NCBI RefSeq assembly: GCF_002234675.1
Contig: NC_019877.2
Span: forward strand, 3,627,041-3,691,040
Direction: 5' to 3'
Source of the DNA: Oryzias latipes
Taxonomy: Eukaryota > Chordata > Actinopteri > Beloniformes > Adrianichthyidae
DNA: 64,000 bases
Shown in pieces: positions 48,322 to 60,600 of the stretch (its first letter is position 1; every line of letters begins with the position of its first letter). The translations under genes and the position numbers were made by a program. The notes under the pieces were generated by a model that was given only the letters and a program-made list of their open reading frames with translations, was not told where the DNA came from and did not search any database.

Positions 48322-51300
48322 TTACTCCTCGTGTCTCTCAGTCTTCTTTTTCTCGTTGGCGAGCTTATTTTTGGTTTTACTGGTAACTGACAGGTAATGG
48401 TTAAACGCCGGAAAGAAAAAGTGGTTAAAAAAGCGATGAAGCGTCTCAAATTTGTGTTGACTGGTCTGCAGGATGAGCCCGTCCTCTTCTGTGGCTTCTA
48501 GAAAGAAAACGTGTTAGAAATGCAAAAGCTCTTTCATAAGCGAGCTGAAAGCCACAAACTTGAAGACGTTCGATTGGAAGAGTTTGTACAAAATGACTCA
48601 AACCTGTTTGCTGGAGCGTCTCATCTTCTGAGTTAATCAGCTGACTCCTCACAAACTGAGTGGAATCTTCCATCTTAAACGACAGGCGATTTGTTATGAG
48701 AGATGTGCCGCCATGATCAACATTCATGTTCCTGAGGGTCTGACCGTTTGGGAATGCTTGCTGTCAGTCTGCGCGTCTGTCTGGAGGGCGTCTGACTCCG
48801 ACTGTTCGCTCCTGGCCCGTCTCTCAGACGAGAAACGCCCCCGGCTCTCCTCCAGCATATCCGAAACTGGGCATTTGACTTGAGCACAGCCCAACAGAAC
48901 CTCAAAAAACTCCAGGAATGTGACCTGAAACAGAGATGAAGCACGATTGAGGAGGCGCTGAACATTTGTGCGCGAGACGCTCAGCTTCAGTGAGGGCAGA
49001 CCTCCAGATCCACACAGGACGTCAGGTTTTCCGGGTCTCCTTGGTAACCGGCAGTGATCATTTCCCACAATTTCCCTGTGGTCAGATGATGGTCCAAAAA
49101 ATTAAGATCCTGTCAAGAATTAAGCAGAAAAATTGTATTTATTTTGCCTGATTTCTTTTTTTAAAGCATCTAGTAACTACTTTATTCTCTGACATCATAA
49201 AGGAAGATAGATCAACAAGAACAATATTGATTTCCAGTCATTCTGGGCCAGACGGCCTGTTTTTTATGGTGAAGACGAGGAACTGAGAGCCACAAGCGTC
49301 TGACTTGCACCTTGAACATCCACAGCAGCTGTCGGCAGGTCATGGTCTTGTCTTCTCCGTGGGCTGTGTTCACCCTGCAGAAGACTTGGAAGACCTCCCA
49401 GCATTCCTTCACATACGTCACAGCTGCTGCTGCGAAGTCCGGCTCTCTGAACAGGAAACCTGCAGAGAGAGATCATCAGAGGATACAGATCAGTTTGTAC
49501 AATGAACGCTGACGATTTCCTTTAACATTTGGACACATTTGATCACATTTTTATAAAAACTATCCCCGGCAACAACAGCCATCTTTGTGTGTCTAAATGC
49601 TAAACTCATGCAGTCTTTTGATTTTTCTATAAAAATGTCAATTTTTTGTTTGAGTTGTTAAAATCAAACTTTATTTTTCAAAGCACTTTTCACAAGTTTG
49701 CAAAAGACAGTGTTACAGAAGAAGAATGTTTTATAGACAAAGAACAAGACCTTCATGTGAAAAAATAAGTTTAAAAATTCAGAGCATGTCCTCAACTTCC
49801 ATGCCCCTCTCTTTTATGAAACATAGAATGACGTAAATTGATTGGTTGATTAACTGAACGATCGATTTTTATTTGTATTTTTTTTAAATCACGAATAGAA
49901 AGCGATAAAGTGGTCAAAAAAGAAGTGAGTAGATGAAAAATCGTATCTATTCCAGTCATTCCAGGGCCCAGAGATTACATGTTTACATGTCAAATATTCA
50001 ATAATTTTCACATAAATACAAAAGGATTAAAAGAAAAAAGCATCAGGGTACAAAATCAAGGCTTCTCATTTTTGTAATGTATACATTTCTAACTTTTTTT
50101 TTCTTATTGTGTAAAATGTTGACTCATTTTGAGACTTTCCTCCATGTTATTTACCACACAGACAGAGAAAATCACACGTTTTTGGGTTGTCCTCACACAA
50201 GGTTGTCATTTTTCTTCTAAGTAACTATTTTCTGTCTGTAAATTATTATTTTTTTTAGCTTTATAAATTATACCAAATTTTATTTTATTATTTCTGCAAC
50301 ATTTACTTATTTTGATCTATAGAAAAAAAAATGCAGGTGTGTTCATAATGTCCCAATTATTCCTCATGACTCGTTTTTGTACCTTGTATAGTAAATATAG
50401 GCTGGTTTTGTATCACACGGTTTTGGAATTATATTATTACATTTATAAATGTTAATTACATTATATTTAGATGGTATAGTAGTTTAGAAAATATTTAACC
50501 TTAATGTACGCTTTGGTATTTTTAGCAACATTTTTAACTTGGGTTTTCCTATTTAACTTATGGTCAGTAACCTTGGACTTTCTAGTCCTTTTATCTGTGT
50601 CCTTAACCACCAATTCCATCTTTGTGTTTCTATCACCAAAAACTATCAATGTTGTTTAATAAGAACTTGTTTTTATTAAACCATAGTTTCAGTTTTGATG
50701 ATAACAAGCGCTTTTATGTTCTCTCCTGCACTGAAAACATTGTTGCAAAATCCAGACTGCAAAAATCTCATGTTTTGTTTCAACAATAATGCTTTATAGG
50801 AATTTTGATGTGTTTCCCAGTTCGTCTGCACTCTTTACCTTTTACTTTGGTGGCATTTGGAAGGATGTCATCAGTCACCAGTTTGGAAAAGCAGGAAGCC
50901 AACAGGTTCCTTTGTGACCTGAACACAATGCAGAAATCCTAAAATAAAGATGCTACAAGCAAAGTTAAAATGAAAAAACAGAAATTTTTTGATTCAAGTC
51001 ACTTAATATTCTCTTCCCACCTGTTTAAGAAATCTAGAGATTTTCTTTAGATGAGATCTTACTAGCATGATTTAAAGTTTGGTCATTTCAGAAATGTCTC
51101 TCTGGTATTTATTTATCAGATGGATGAGGCCTTACTTCATGTCTTTACTGTGGATGTGGAAGGCGATGATTATCAGGGAGCTGAGGAGCTCGTGAAAGAG
51201 CATAGATGTGAACGGAGAATGAATCTCTGGACCGGTGTTCCCTAAAAATACGAATTAAAGCAGATTTATTTAATGGATCGATGAAAGAGAACAGTGAGGA

Positions 51301-53456
51301 TCAAATGTCGGCATTTCTCACCTGGAATTAACCGGTTAATCTGGGTCAAAGTGATGCCCCGGTGATGGATGCTGCAGTCTTTTAAGAGGCACCAGAACTG
51401 CAGGCGGGAGAGCAGGAAGGTGTTGTGGGGGCAGTCGGAATGGCCGAGTCTGCTGTAGAAACTATAGATGGACCTGAGCTGAGAGTCCCTCTGCAGCACC
51501 ACAAACTCCACCTGTCATAGACACGAGTTACAAACTGAAAAGACTCTCAGGTTGATATGTTTCTCGGCCGGTCGCTGACCTGTTTGCACTCGGTGTCCTG
51601 CTTTCTCTGTGGAATTTTCCTCAGAAGACATTCAATGTTCAGAATGCGGTCAGGACCTGCAAGAGAGTTAAGATCCAATGCACTAAGATGCAATAAAAAC
51701 AGCAAACGGATATCATAAAACACTTTGTTAGAGCCGTCTTAGTGGCGTGGTGTTGCCTGAAGCCAGGCAGGAACTCAAATTGATTTACCAGAAAGAGAAG
51801 GAGATCGGATTCCACTCAAGTCAGGTGTCATCATCTTGTCATCCTTGAACTCCCCTTTGAAGATGTGTCCATTCTTGGAGGTTAATTTGCCCTACTAGGC
51901 ACAAAGTCACACTCTCAGATTCGAATTAGCCCAAGAGAGATGCAAAACTTTCTTCTAACAGAAGTTCATTCCCTCGGCATAAATTCTTGAACACTAAAAG
52001 TCCCACATACATAAAGAAATATATCAAAAAAGTAATGTTTATACACCTGCCCATGCTTTTTATTGTTTTTCCACTCTCCTTCGTAGATTGCACCCCCAGC
52101 ATAATAGAAGACTCCATGTCCGTGTCTCTGTCCGTGAAGGAAATCCCCATGGTACTGGTTGTTCTGGAAATACTGGAGCCCACCTTCTCGTTTCTGGATC
52201 CACACATGTGTACCTTTACCATGCTTGTGTAATGGAAAGAACAACAACCCGTTTTGCTGCATTTATGTCGACATCAAAAGTTCTCACAACGGCAGAAGAT
52301 AACTGGTGGGAGATCTATCTCACCTGAAGTCCTTCACACCATCTCCCAACATACTGCTGTCCCAGTTTGAGCCACTTCATGGTCCCCTCACCGTGTCTGA
52401 CGTTGCATTTCCACTCACCGGAGTACGTGTTCCCGGATACATAGCTGATTAGAAACACGTCCAAAATGTTTGACATTTCTTTACTGCTCAACTGAAAAAC
52501 TTTGTGTTTTTTAAACCAACCATCTCTCTCCTCTTCCCTCTCGGTTGTTCATCACCCAGTCTCCCTTGTACCAAGAGGTCTTGCTTTCATTATAATACAC
52601 CGTCCCCTGTAGCACAGATATATTCAAAAAAAATAAAGAAAAGAAAACTTAAGGTAATGACAGAATTAGAAGGGTATTATACCTCCCCATGCCTCTTGCC
52701 CCGACTCCACTCCCCAGTGTAAGACACCCCAGTTTTGGCACATATATGGGTTCCAAATCCATGTCGGACCCCATCGACGACGCCTCCTGAATAGGTGCTG
52801 CCATCTGGCCAGGTGAATTTACCCCGGCCTGTTGGGATATTCCTCACAAATTCACCCTAACGGAGGAAAAACTTACATTACTGTTAACTAGGATTGATCC
52901 GAATTCAAACCTGCAAGTTGTTCTGTTATAAAACACACATTTCTGATGAGTAGTTAGTAGAATACCTCATAGGTCAGTCCATTTAGATGAGTGAAGATTC
53001 CCCATCCATCCATGAGTCCTTTGGAAAACATTCCCTCATTATATATAAAAAAAAAAAAATAAAAGAGAGAGAGAGAGAAAACAACAAAGATTTTTTCAAC
53101 TATTAATTGAAGACTTTAATTGAAGAGTTCAAACGTTTTTGATTTGCGTTAGAACAGCTGTACTTTGTGCACGTGACCTCCTTCAAAATAAACTTCACGC
53201 TGTCCGCTGAACTCGTCTTCACAGGATTCCTCCCTGACTCTGTCAGACAAATATGACATCGTTTAAAGGTTTGAAAATGTTTGACGCGTTTAGCAAAAAA
53301 AAGGGTATTGGCGGAAAGTAAATTAGAACATAAAAAAAAAAAACAATTCAATTACCTCTTTATATTTAAAAGTACGACAATCAGTTCAGGATCTTCGTTC
53401 CACTTTGCTTTGTCCTCTAAATTTAAACTTTGATTTCTTCTCTCAAACGTCCCCAT
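48322..53456 (-). CDS. rsph10b: Radial spoke head 10 homolog B (MORN-repeat axonemal protein), frame break near C-terminus
   Basis: Component of motile cilia and flagella of the radial-spoke head family. Exons on the minus strand: 53456-53356, 53239-53164, 53034-52966, 52856-52683, 52606-52521, 52444-52324, 52223-52047, 51891-51789, 51656-51580, 51511-51322, 51241-51136, 50918-50839, 49459-49311, 49109-49002 and 48924 onward, with a stop at 48726-48724 (605 residues). Residues about 45-300 hold about ten MORN repeats, such as YEGEFVRNIPTGRGKFTWPDG's core, YTGEWSRGKRHGEG and YEGEWKNNKKHGQG. The later part matches human RSPH10B (LRSIYSFYSRLG, FLLSRLQFWCLLKDC, VTFLEFFEVLLG). Past the stop, in a different frame, two further exon-like pieces (about 48720-48604 and 48497-48322; FETLHRFFNHFFFPAFNHYL) look like the lost C-terminus. 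TTTATT at 48239 is a minus-strand polyadenylation signal. Start chosen at MGTFERRNQS, the only ATG of exon 1. Confidence 0.88.
49460..50838. other. Long rsph10b intron
   Basis: AT-rich, with no exon or known repeat recognised. A 60-codon frame at 50467-50649 (-) is rich in Lys and has no recognised motif. Confidence 0.5.
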
Positions 53457-53669
53457 TCTCTTCGTTTTTTGTTTTCCTTTTTTGTAATTAATTTACTCAG
53501 ACGTATCTCTGTCTATAGTTAAACGTCTGTCATTTATTGAGGCATACGACGAAAACAAGCCCGACCGTTTCTTAGCAACCAAAAAGGACATCAGGGTAGA
53601 TCTACGGAAGCCCAAATCAGACAAACATAAGAGACAAGGAAAAGCGGGTTTAAAGAAAGTGTATTTTGG

Positions 53670-53847
53670 CCAAAGGTAGTCTGTTTAAGTGCACTATAAT
53701 AATACTTAGTCTATACTAAAAGTGAGGGAGTATACTTGAAGTTTACTTTCAAATACTATATACTGTAAACTAAAAATATTTTAATTTACTCAGAAGAAGG
53801 ATTGAGTTAGTTTACCTTACTTCAAGTATACTACTTTTTGTTAAGGG
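53670..53847. mobile_element. Small TIR element (MITE-like), copy 3, one end clear
   Basis: The right end TACTTTTTGTTAAGGG is the inverted form of the left end CCCTTAACAAAAAG of the copies in the oncomodulin intron. The interior shares TATACTTGAAG. The left end is not well preserved. Confidence 0.5.
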
Positions 53848-54192
53848 ATCTGCCTTTTCTGTTTTGGGTATTTAAAAAAAATGAAAGCAGCAACAGGCTA
53901 ATATTCAGATTTTTGTAAGCAAAAATATGAATGCCAAATAAAAACATTAGCCGCCGTGACACATATAAAAAGGAAGGAAAAGTTTGAAATAAAAACTCTG
54001 GAGTGTCACAGTCATTTTTACATATTATAAATACTTTGCTTGCAATGCCATCATTTTATTAGTTGTAATAATCATCTAAAGAAAGCCAAATAATGTGGGA
54101 AAATATTGAAGAGTATGGGTCAAATAAAGATCCCCAGTATTTGTTTTAAATAATACAATTTTTCTTAATGTATTTAGTTTTCAGATTTCACA

Positions 54193-54278
54193 TACAGTAC
54201 AGACCAAAAGAAAGAAAAGACACACCTTCCCATTCATTTGAATGCCAAGGTGTGTGCAAACTTTTGGTTTGTACTGTA
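54193..54278. mobile_element. Short palindromic element, Tc1-like MITE
   Basis: TACAGTACAGACCAAAAG on the left and CTTTTGGTTTGTACTGTA on the right are inverted complements. Inside them CACACCTT and AAGGTGTGTG also pair, so the 86-base unit can fold into one hairpin. TA at both ends fits a Tc1/mariner-type target. Confidence 0.65.
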
Positions 54279-54648
54279 TCTTTCTTTAAATATGTTTAGG
54301 TGTAATATGAATGTAGTTTTTGTTTTTTAATTACTCTGAAAACAAACCAAAAACATTAAATGTTTTCAAAGTGCTATGAAACGTTTACTAGTTCATTTTT
54401 TCTGATCAGCATTGATACAGTTTGCATATTGTAGTGTAAAAATACAATTTTTGCACATTTTTATATACTATATTTATTCAAAAAGAAAATTAAAAAATAG
54501 ATTTTTAACAAAGATTTGCACAAAATACAAAATTATAAAAAGACACAACAAGTAGGTTAGCGTTTTAAACACATAAACTTGGGTTGAGCCGCATTCCGGT
54601 GAGCCGGTGCGAGACGAAATTCCCTAAAACGGGTTGTCTTTTACAGCA

Positions 54649-57600
54649 TCAGTCCTGTGAGATGATGTCCAGGTTGGCGAGGTGTCTCATGGTTGGACGG
54701 CCATGTGGACAGTTCCACGGATGCTCGATCTCCCCCATGTGAACCACCAGTTTCTTCATCTCGCTCACACTGAGAGCGGTGCCAATCATAACCTGGACAC
54801 CAAGAAGAAGGAAAAATAAAACAAAATTAAAGCTGTGTGCAGCGTTGTATGGCCCACACTCAGTTCATAAAAAATTCCCTCTTTTTGCAAGGAGTAAATT
54901 TCTGCTGGTTTTATCTCCATAGCAACCATTTCATTTTTTGGTCAACCCAAAAGGTCTATGTGACATTTTGAAGTAGTTTCAATTTACTTGACAACTGAGA
55001 TTTTTTGTCAACCACACCCACATTCCTGATTTGTTCATATTGTGTGTTACATTGTTTTGTTCAGCTTGAGCCATCAATTCATTTTTACAACATTCTGGCA
55101 AAAAAAAATCTACAAACTTTGCTATCAACTTTTTTCCAGAGTAGCTTCCCGGTGATGCTCGAGGAGTTAGGAGACGACAGATCAAAACTCTCCCAGAGGG
55201 AGAGTTCACATTAGTAGAAGGTGAGAGAAATTTCATAAAGATCTCTTGAACACAGTGATGATGGAAAATGTGATAATCTCCTAATTTTACCTTTTGCCAC
55301 AAAATGGTTGTGTCCATCCCATAATAATTTCAAAACTTCCTTTTTTTTAAATTTTGAAATATTTCATTTGAGTCCCATAACAGATTTTTGGCCCCGTTCT
55401 TTTTTTTTTGAAGGTTTCTGTGATGTCATCTTTTTTTTTTTAATGGGGGTCGTTAATAACATCGATTTTCACCGGTTACAAGGTGCAAATTTTGGTGATT
55501 TTTTTGAGTATGTGGCAGTGGTGAAATGTTTGCTCAAAGGCACAGTAAGAAAGAAGATGCGAAAAACAATCTGGTCTTTGGGACAGAATGAACACAGGAA
55601 TGATAAAAATCAATCAATGCACAAACATACCACAGGTATGACGATGCTCACACTAAAATGCAAACACAGACTTACAGACTTGCGACAGGCTCTGGAAGCA
55701 AACATCTGCCTGACCCTGGACGGGCGGCACATGACTCCCGGGCTGTCGCTCAGCATGAAGATCAGCTCCTCGATGTCAGCGGGACCAAACGTCCAGTTTT
55801 TACTGGTCGGCAGCGACACCAGCCTCACCCTCTCCATGACCTGAGCTGTCGTCACAGCGGAACGATAAGAGATTTGTGGCGGCAAACAGAAATGCTCCAC
55901 TTCACGTGAACGCACCGTCCTCGTCGATGAGAAACTCAAAGCCGTTCTTCCGGAAAACCTCGATGTTCTCCATGAGCACGTTCTCGCTGATGGCGGTGAG
56001 GTGAAGCTTCTGAGGGCTTCAAATAAAGAAAGAAATTAGAGATGGCGTTTTTTTCTCAGAACACCTCACGTCATATTCAGGCTTAGATTCCTACGCGATG
56101 AGCTTCTGGCCTTGCAGCAGAGTGTGCTGCTGCAGCATCTCAAAGTTGTACTTCTCGTCTGTGGCGTGCTGGTCGATAATGAAGATGTCAGAATTCAGCT
56201 TGGTGATGATGAAGCCCAGGTTGAACTGGCCGATGATCTTCATTTCTTTGAACATATCTTTGCTTTAAAAAAAAAAAAAAGACCTTTTAAATACACACAT
56301 TTTCTGGTTGCAATGATTCCCACTCAGAAATCCCACCTGATCTCCTTTCTGAGTTCCTCCTCTGCACTTTGGTTCTCTCCAGGGTTGATTTTGGCTCTGA
56401 AGCGCCGGTACTGCAGCCCGTCGCTTTTCCTCCGCTGCTCCTGCAGCAGCTTCAGATTTCCCATAAGCTCTTGTAAAGAAAACTGCAGAGGCGCCGTCGT
56501 TTTCTGCAGACACACCGGTGTATCCGCTGTGGCAGACGACTCTTCAGTGGAGCTTAAAAAACTGTCCGATTTCCGTTCTGCTGCGAAGTCTGGTTCCTCT
56601 CTCCTGGCTTTTTTAGCCTCTGGACTCACTGGTCTGTCTTGATTTGATGAACAGGCTCCCATCTGTTCATCTGGTTCTCCAGGACAAGATACAAACTCTG
56701 TCACAGCGCTGCTATCTTCAGCTGCTTTATTCTCAGAACTCGGAAAATTTGCTATAAAGTCACAGGAACTGTCCCCGTCAGAATCTGCATCAGTGCAGGA
56801 CATCCTTCCGGGTCGACGATCTTCTAAGACCTGGCTTCCCACCGCTTCTAGCTTCTCCGTTCGATTCTTTGAAGGAGGCCTCCGAATCGGACCGGAAGCG
56901 GGTTTTCCAGCGTCCTTGAAGAAACAGCGCAGGGTTTTCTGGGTCGGACCGCTGTCAGGATCCTTGCTGGACCTTTTCTCAAAACTGCTGCTGCTGGAAA
57001 AGGCGGCTTTGAGAGCAGCCAGGTTCATGGACGACCCCGGGAAGGGACTCGATGGTTCCACGGACTCTCTGTTCTCAGACGAACAGACTTGTCCGGATGT
57101 AGAAGACGTGGACTCTAAACAAGACAAACATCTCAATTAAATATTCCAGAGGGCCTAACAGACGCGCGCTAAGATGGAGCCTTACTGGGAAAAGGCAGAT
57201 TCAGACTGATCTTGTTGACTCCAGCTTCATACATGTTGATTAGAGAAGTCTTAAGAGTCGCCAGCAAGACTTTCTCCTCCTGAAGAAAGATCTGGCGTTT
57301 GTCTGGAGTTACATTCACATCCACACACTCTGTAAACACACAACATCCAAGTAAAAAAACCAACAAAAATCTGAAATAAACGTTCATTCCATCCCAGGAA
57401 ATCTCCTTACCTGAGGCAACAGCGATGTTTAAGGCAACAAATGGATACTGATGTCGGTTATACGAGTGATAAACTTCATTCACAACTTTAGTGATCTGGA
57501 AGATTAGAAGAACCAAAGTCAAAAGGAAGTAAAGAAAACCTTTCGTTTGGAAGCATCTGGCCTTACTTTCAGGGGGTCACATGGGCGGTTGTTGATGAAA

Positions 57601-60600
57601 AAGAACTGCCTGTCTGTGGCGCTCCTTCCAACGCCGTGGTCACTGCGAGAAATGAAGCCGGCGATGCTGCAGAAAGGCTTCGGGCGTAAGCGAATGCATC
57701 AGACCTACTGTCGAGGTAAACAAAGACGGCGGCGCTCACCTGAAGAGCTGCTCAGGGAGCTCTGCCTCCTTCAGCCCGTACTCTTCAAGGACGTTTTCTG
57801 AAGGAGACGTTTGTTGAAAAGGAAGAAGACTCTGGAGCTGCAGGACACCAAAAAGTGAAATGCAATTAAGAAAAACTCTTTTTTTTTTTTAAATAACACA
57901 AATCAAGACAACAGTTCTTCAACCTGCTTTGGTCCAAATATGGCGCCGATGTTTTCCCGCATACTTTGGCTCCCGCTGGTGCTGAGGACCGTGACGCGTT
58001 TTCCCCGCCCACTTTGATTGGAACAAGTGAGGCGCACACCTGCAGAGATGATGCAGTACGCCTGCAGGACATGGATCATCTTAGCATACTCCTGAAAAGC
58101 AAAGAATCCGACATTAAGATAACAATTTTAACATCAAAATGAACTTTTTCTCTTTACAAAATCAGGAATAACGGATATTAAAACTAAAAACTCAAGCATC
58201 TAAAGTGCAAAAGAAGTTTACACATGTGTGATCGCGATAGGAGTGAGGAAAAACTGAGCCCACGATGGCAGCAAGATTAATTAGACTTAACTGGCAACTT
58301 CTACATACATCTGAAAGGAGGTTTTTTAACATGCTCTTGTGGCATTTTTCTGATGACATAAGCTAAAAATCTGACTATCGTTGTGAACCAGGAGCAGACA
58401 ATAAAATACCGTTTTAACTATATCTTTTTTGTTATGCTGGACGGGCAACAAGCTCCCTGCTCTGCTCCATTCTGATGCATCCACAAATAGATCCTTGAAC
58501 GTCTTTGTTTTCCTCGTCTGAGCTGGAATCTGGAATCTAAACTGTACGACTGGATAGCTCCGATATTGCTCGCCATTTTTGCTGCACCGCTAATGTGAGG
58601 CTGGGGCTGTAAGGTAGCAGGTGAGCAGATAAAGGGTGTGTCCAAATTGGAGGGCAGCGTTCTTCCTGGGCTGCATTTGTAGGCTGCTGTCCAAATTCAG
58701 CGACTCCCTCAAATGCGGCCAACGAATACGGCCTTCTATTTCCAGATTTCAAGGATTGATACTTCTATGCTGTTCATATCCCATGATGCATTGCGGCCGA
58801 ACCAAGAAATGTTCTGTCAAAAATGAAGCGGGACCCAGAGTTGGAAATATTGACACCTTTTTTTTATAATTACACCTCCAAGATAAAAAATTTTGAGCTC
58901 CATGCCTGGTTCACCACTGCTCTCTGTTTGGGAGTCATGGTTGCTAGGCGACAGGACATTCGCCGATGTAACGGCTGGAAATATCTAAAGGCTAGATTTG
59001 TCCAAATTCACTGCCATTAACAATGCCGCCCGGGGAAGGCAGCGGCCATTGAAGGATGCAGCCCTCGAATTTGGACACACCGTTAGAGAGCTTGATCTAT
59101 GGGTAATGGGAAGGGGGGCCGGAGTTACCGCTCACAACTCAGAGATGAAATTCTAATGAACTACTGCAGACATTTTTAACCAACTGACTTTCTTGATGTT
59201 GCGCTGGAACTCCTTGTGTCGAACAGGCAGAGTGTGGAAGAGCTGCTGCAGGGCGACCGTGGTGCCCTGCTGCCGAGGATGAGGAGACTTCTGCACAAGC
59301 TGGCCTTTGTGGTCGAACACCAGCTTGGTGCCAACCTGGCTGGACTCGTGGCAGGTGATCACACTGAGGTCGCTGCAAGAGGAAGAGGTTTAGCAGACGA
59401 GTGAACAAAAAACCTCCCGTTGTTTGGATCTGCAGTGCCAGGCTTACCTCAGCGCACACAAAGAGCTGAGGGCTTCCCCCCTGAAGCCAAACGTTTCCAC
59501 GTGGATCAAGTCGGAGAAATCCCTCAGCTTTGATGTGTGATGCTTCAACGCTGGGGAACAAGAAGATCGGATGTTTGAATCTAATTTGACTGTACATAAA
59601 TACACACATAAGCAATATTAAAAAAAAACCTGACTCACTCAGCCCTTCAAAGTTAGCTTCCTTCACTCCTTTGCCGTTATCGGACACTTCAATTTGTTCA
59701 ACTCCACAATCCCGTAGCTTGATGTCTGAAGCACACAAAAAAAGAAAGGAAATTAGCTTTAGAACTAAACAAACTGAATCAGATCCCACTACTTTGTTCT
59801 AACTCTACTTATAGCTGGGTTCTGTAACCTTTAACCCTAAAAAAGCCATTTGGGCCAGCTTCTTACTGACCAGCGAGAGCTACATTTCACTGCTTAGAAA
59901 AAGAAAAAGAAAAACACTTTATGTTTTTATGATCATTAAAATATTTTTTTAATGTCATGTAGCATTTTAAAGCTTTGCAATAAATGAGTTTAAAAATTTT
60001 CTTTATATAACAATTTTAACTTATTTTACTTTTGACAGCAGAAATTCAAGTTCCTTTCAAAATAAAACGCACCCTGTGTTTTATAAATCCACCTTTTCCG
60101 ACTTGAAAACTTGACTTCTTTGGCCTATTTCACAAGTGTATATTTTACTGCTGTTTTTTCTTTTATCCATAAAATTTTTTTTTTAGATTTTAGTACAGCA
60201 ATGAAAATTAGATTTTTTGTGCTTGGGTTCCAAGAAAACCACCATACAAATACATTTGGTATTTAATATTCATATTATTAAATAAGATTTTCTTGATGCA
60301 GCAAATTTGTTTGGATAAAAAATATAAGAACGCCAGGTCAAACATGGACTTTTCTAACATTATGACTTTGTGCGCCTTGATCCTTTTTCTCTTTTTACTA
60401 TCAAATATAAACACCACAACATCCAACTTTTAAAAATGTATAGTCTAATGACAAACCCCTCTGACTAACCCTTTACCAATTTCATTGTACAATGGACAAT
60501 GACAATAAAAGCAAATCTAATCTAATTTCTACCATCTTTGTGCTTGGCTATTTGACATGTTTAAAAATCGAAATGACAAAACTTTATTAAATGAAATAAC

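Larger units (their letters stand above)
53460..54645. other. Intergenic between rsph10b start and pms2 end
   Basis: Contains a third member of the CCCTTAACAAAAAG element family (about 53670-53847, ending TACTTTTTGTTAAGGG) and the short palindromic element at 54193-54278. No gene seen. Confidence 0.55.

Noticed and set aside
50918-50945. Stronger-looking acceptor TTTATTTTAG upstream of rsph10b exon 12
   Set aside because: It puts the downstream exon in a frame that hits a stop; the acceptor TGTGTTCAG at 50919 keeps phase and gives KSQRNLLASCFSKL, which matches the family.
52224-52262. Upstream acceptor for rsph10b exon 7 (AATGCAG at about 52262)
   Set aside because: It would add QNGLLFFPLHK, which interrupts a MORN repeat; the acceptor at 52224 follows a pyrimidine tract and restores the HGKGTH match.
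58040-58041. A GT donor inside pms2 exon 6 after ATCTCTGCAG
   Set aside because: The frame continues as the conserved [14 protein letters not shown] segment to the true donor at 57924, so the internal GT is not the exon end.
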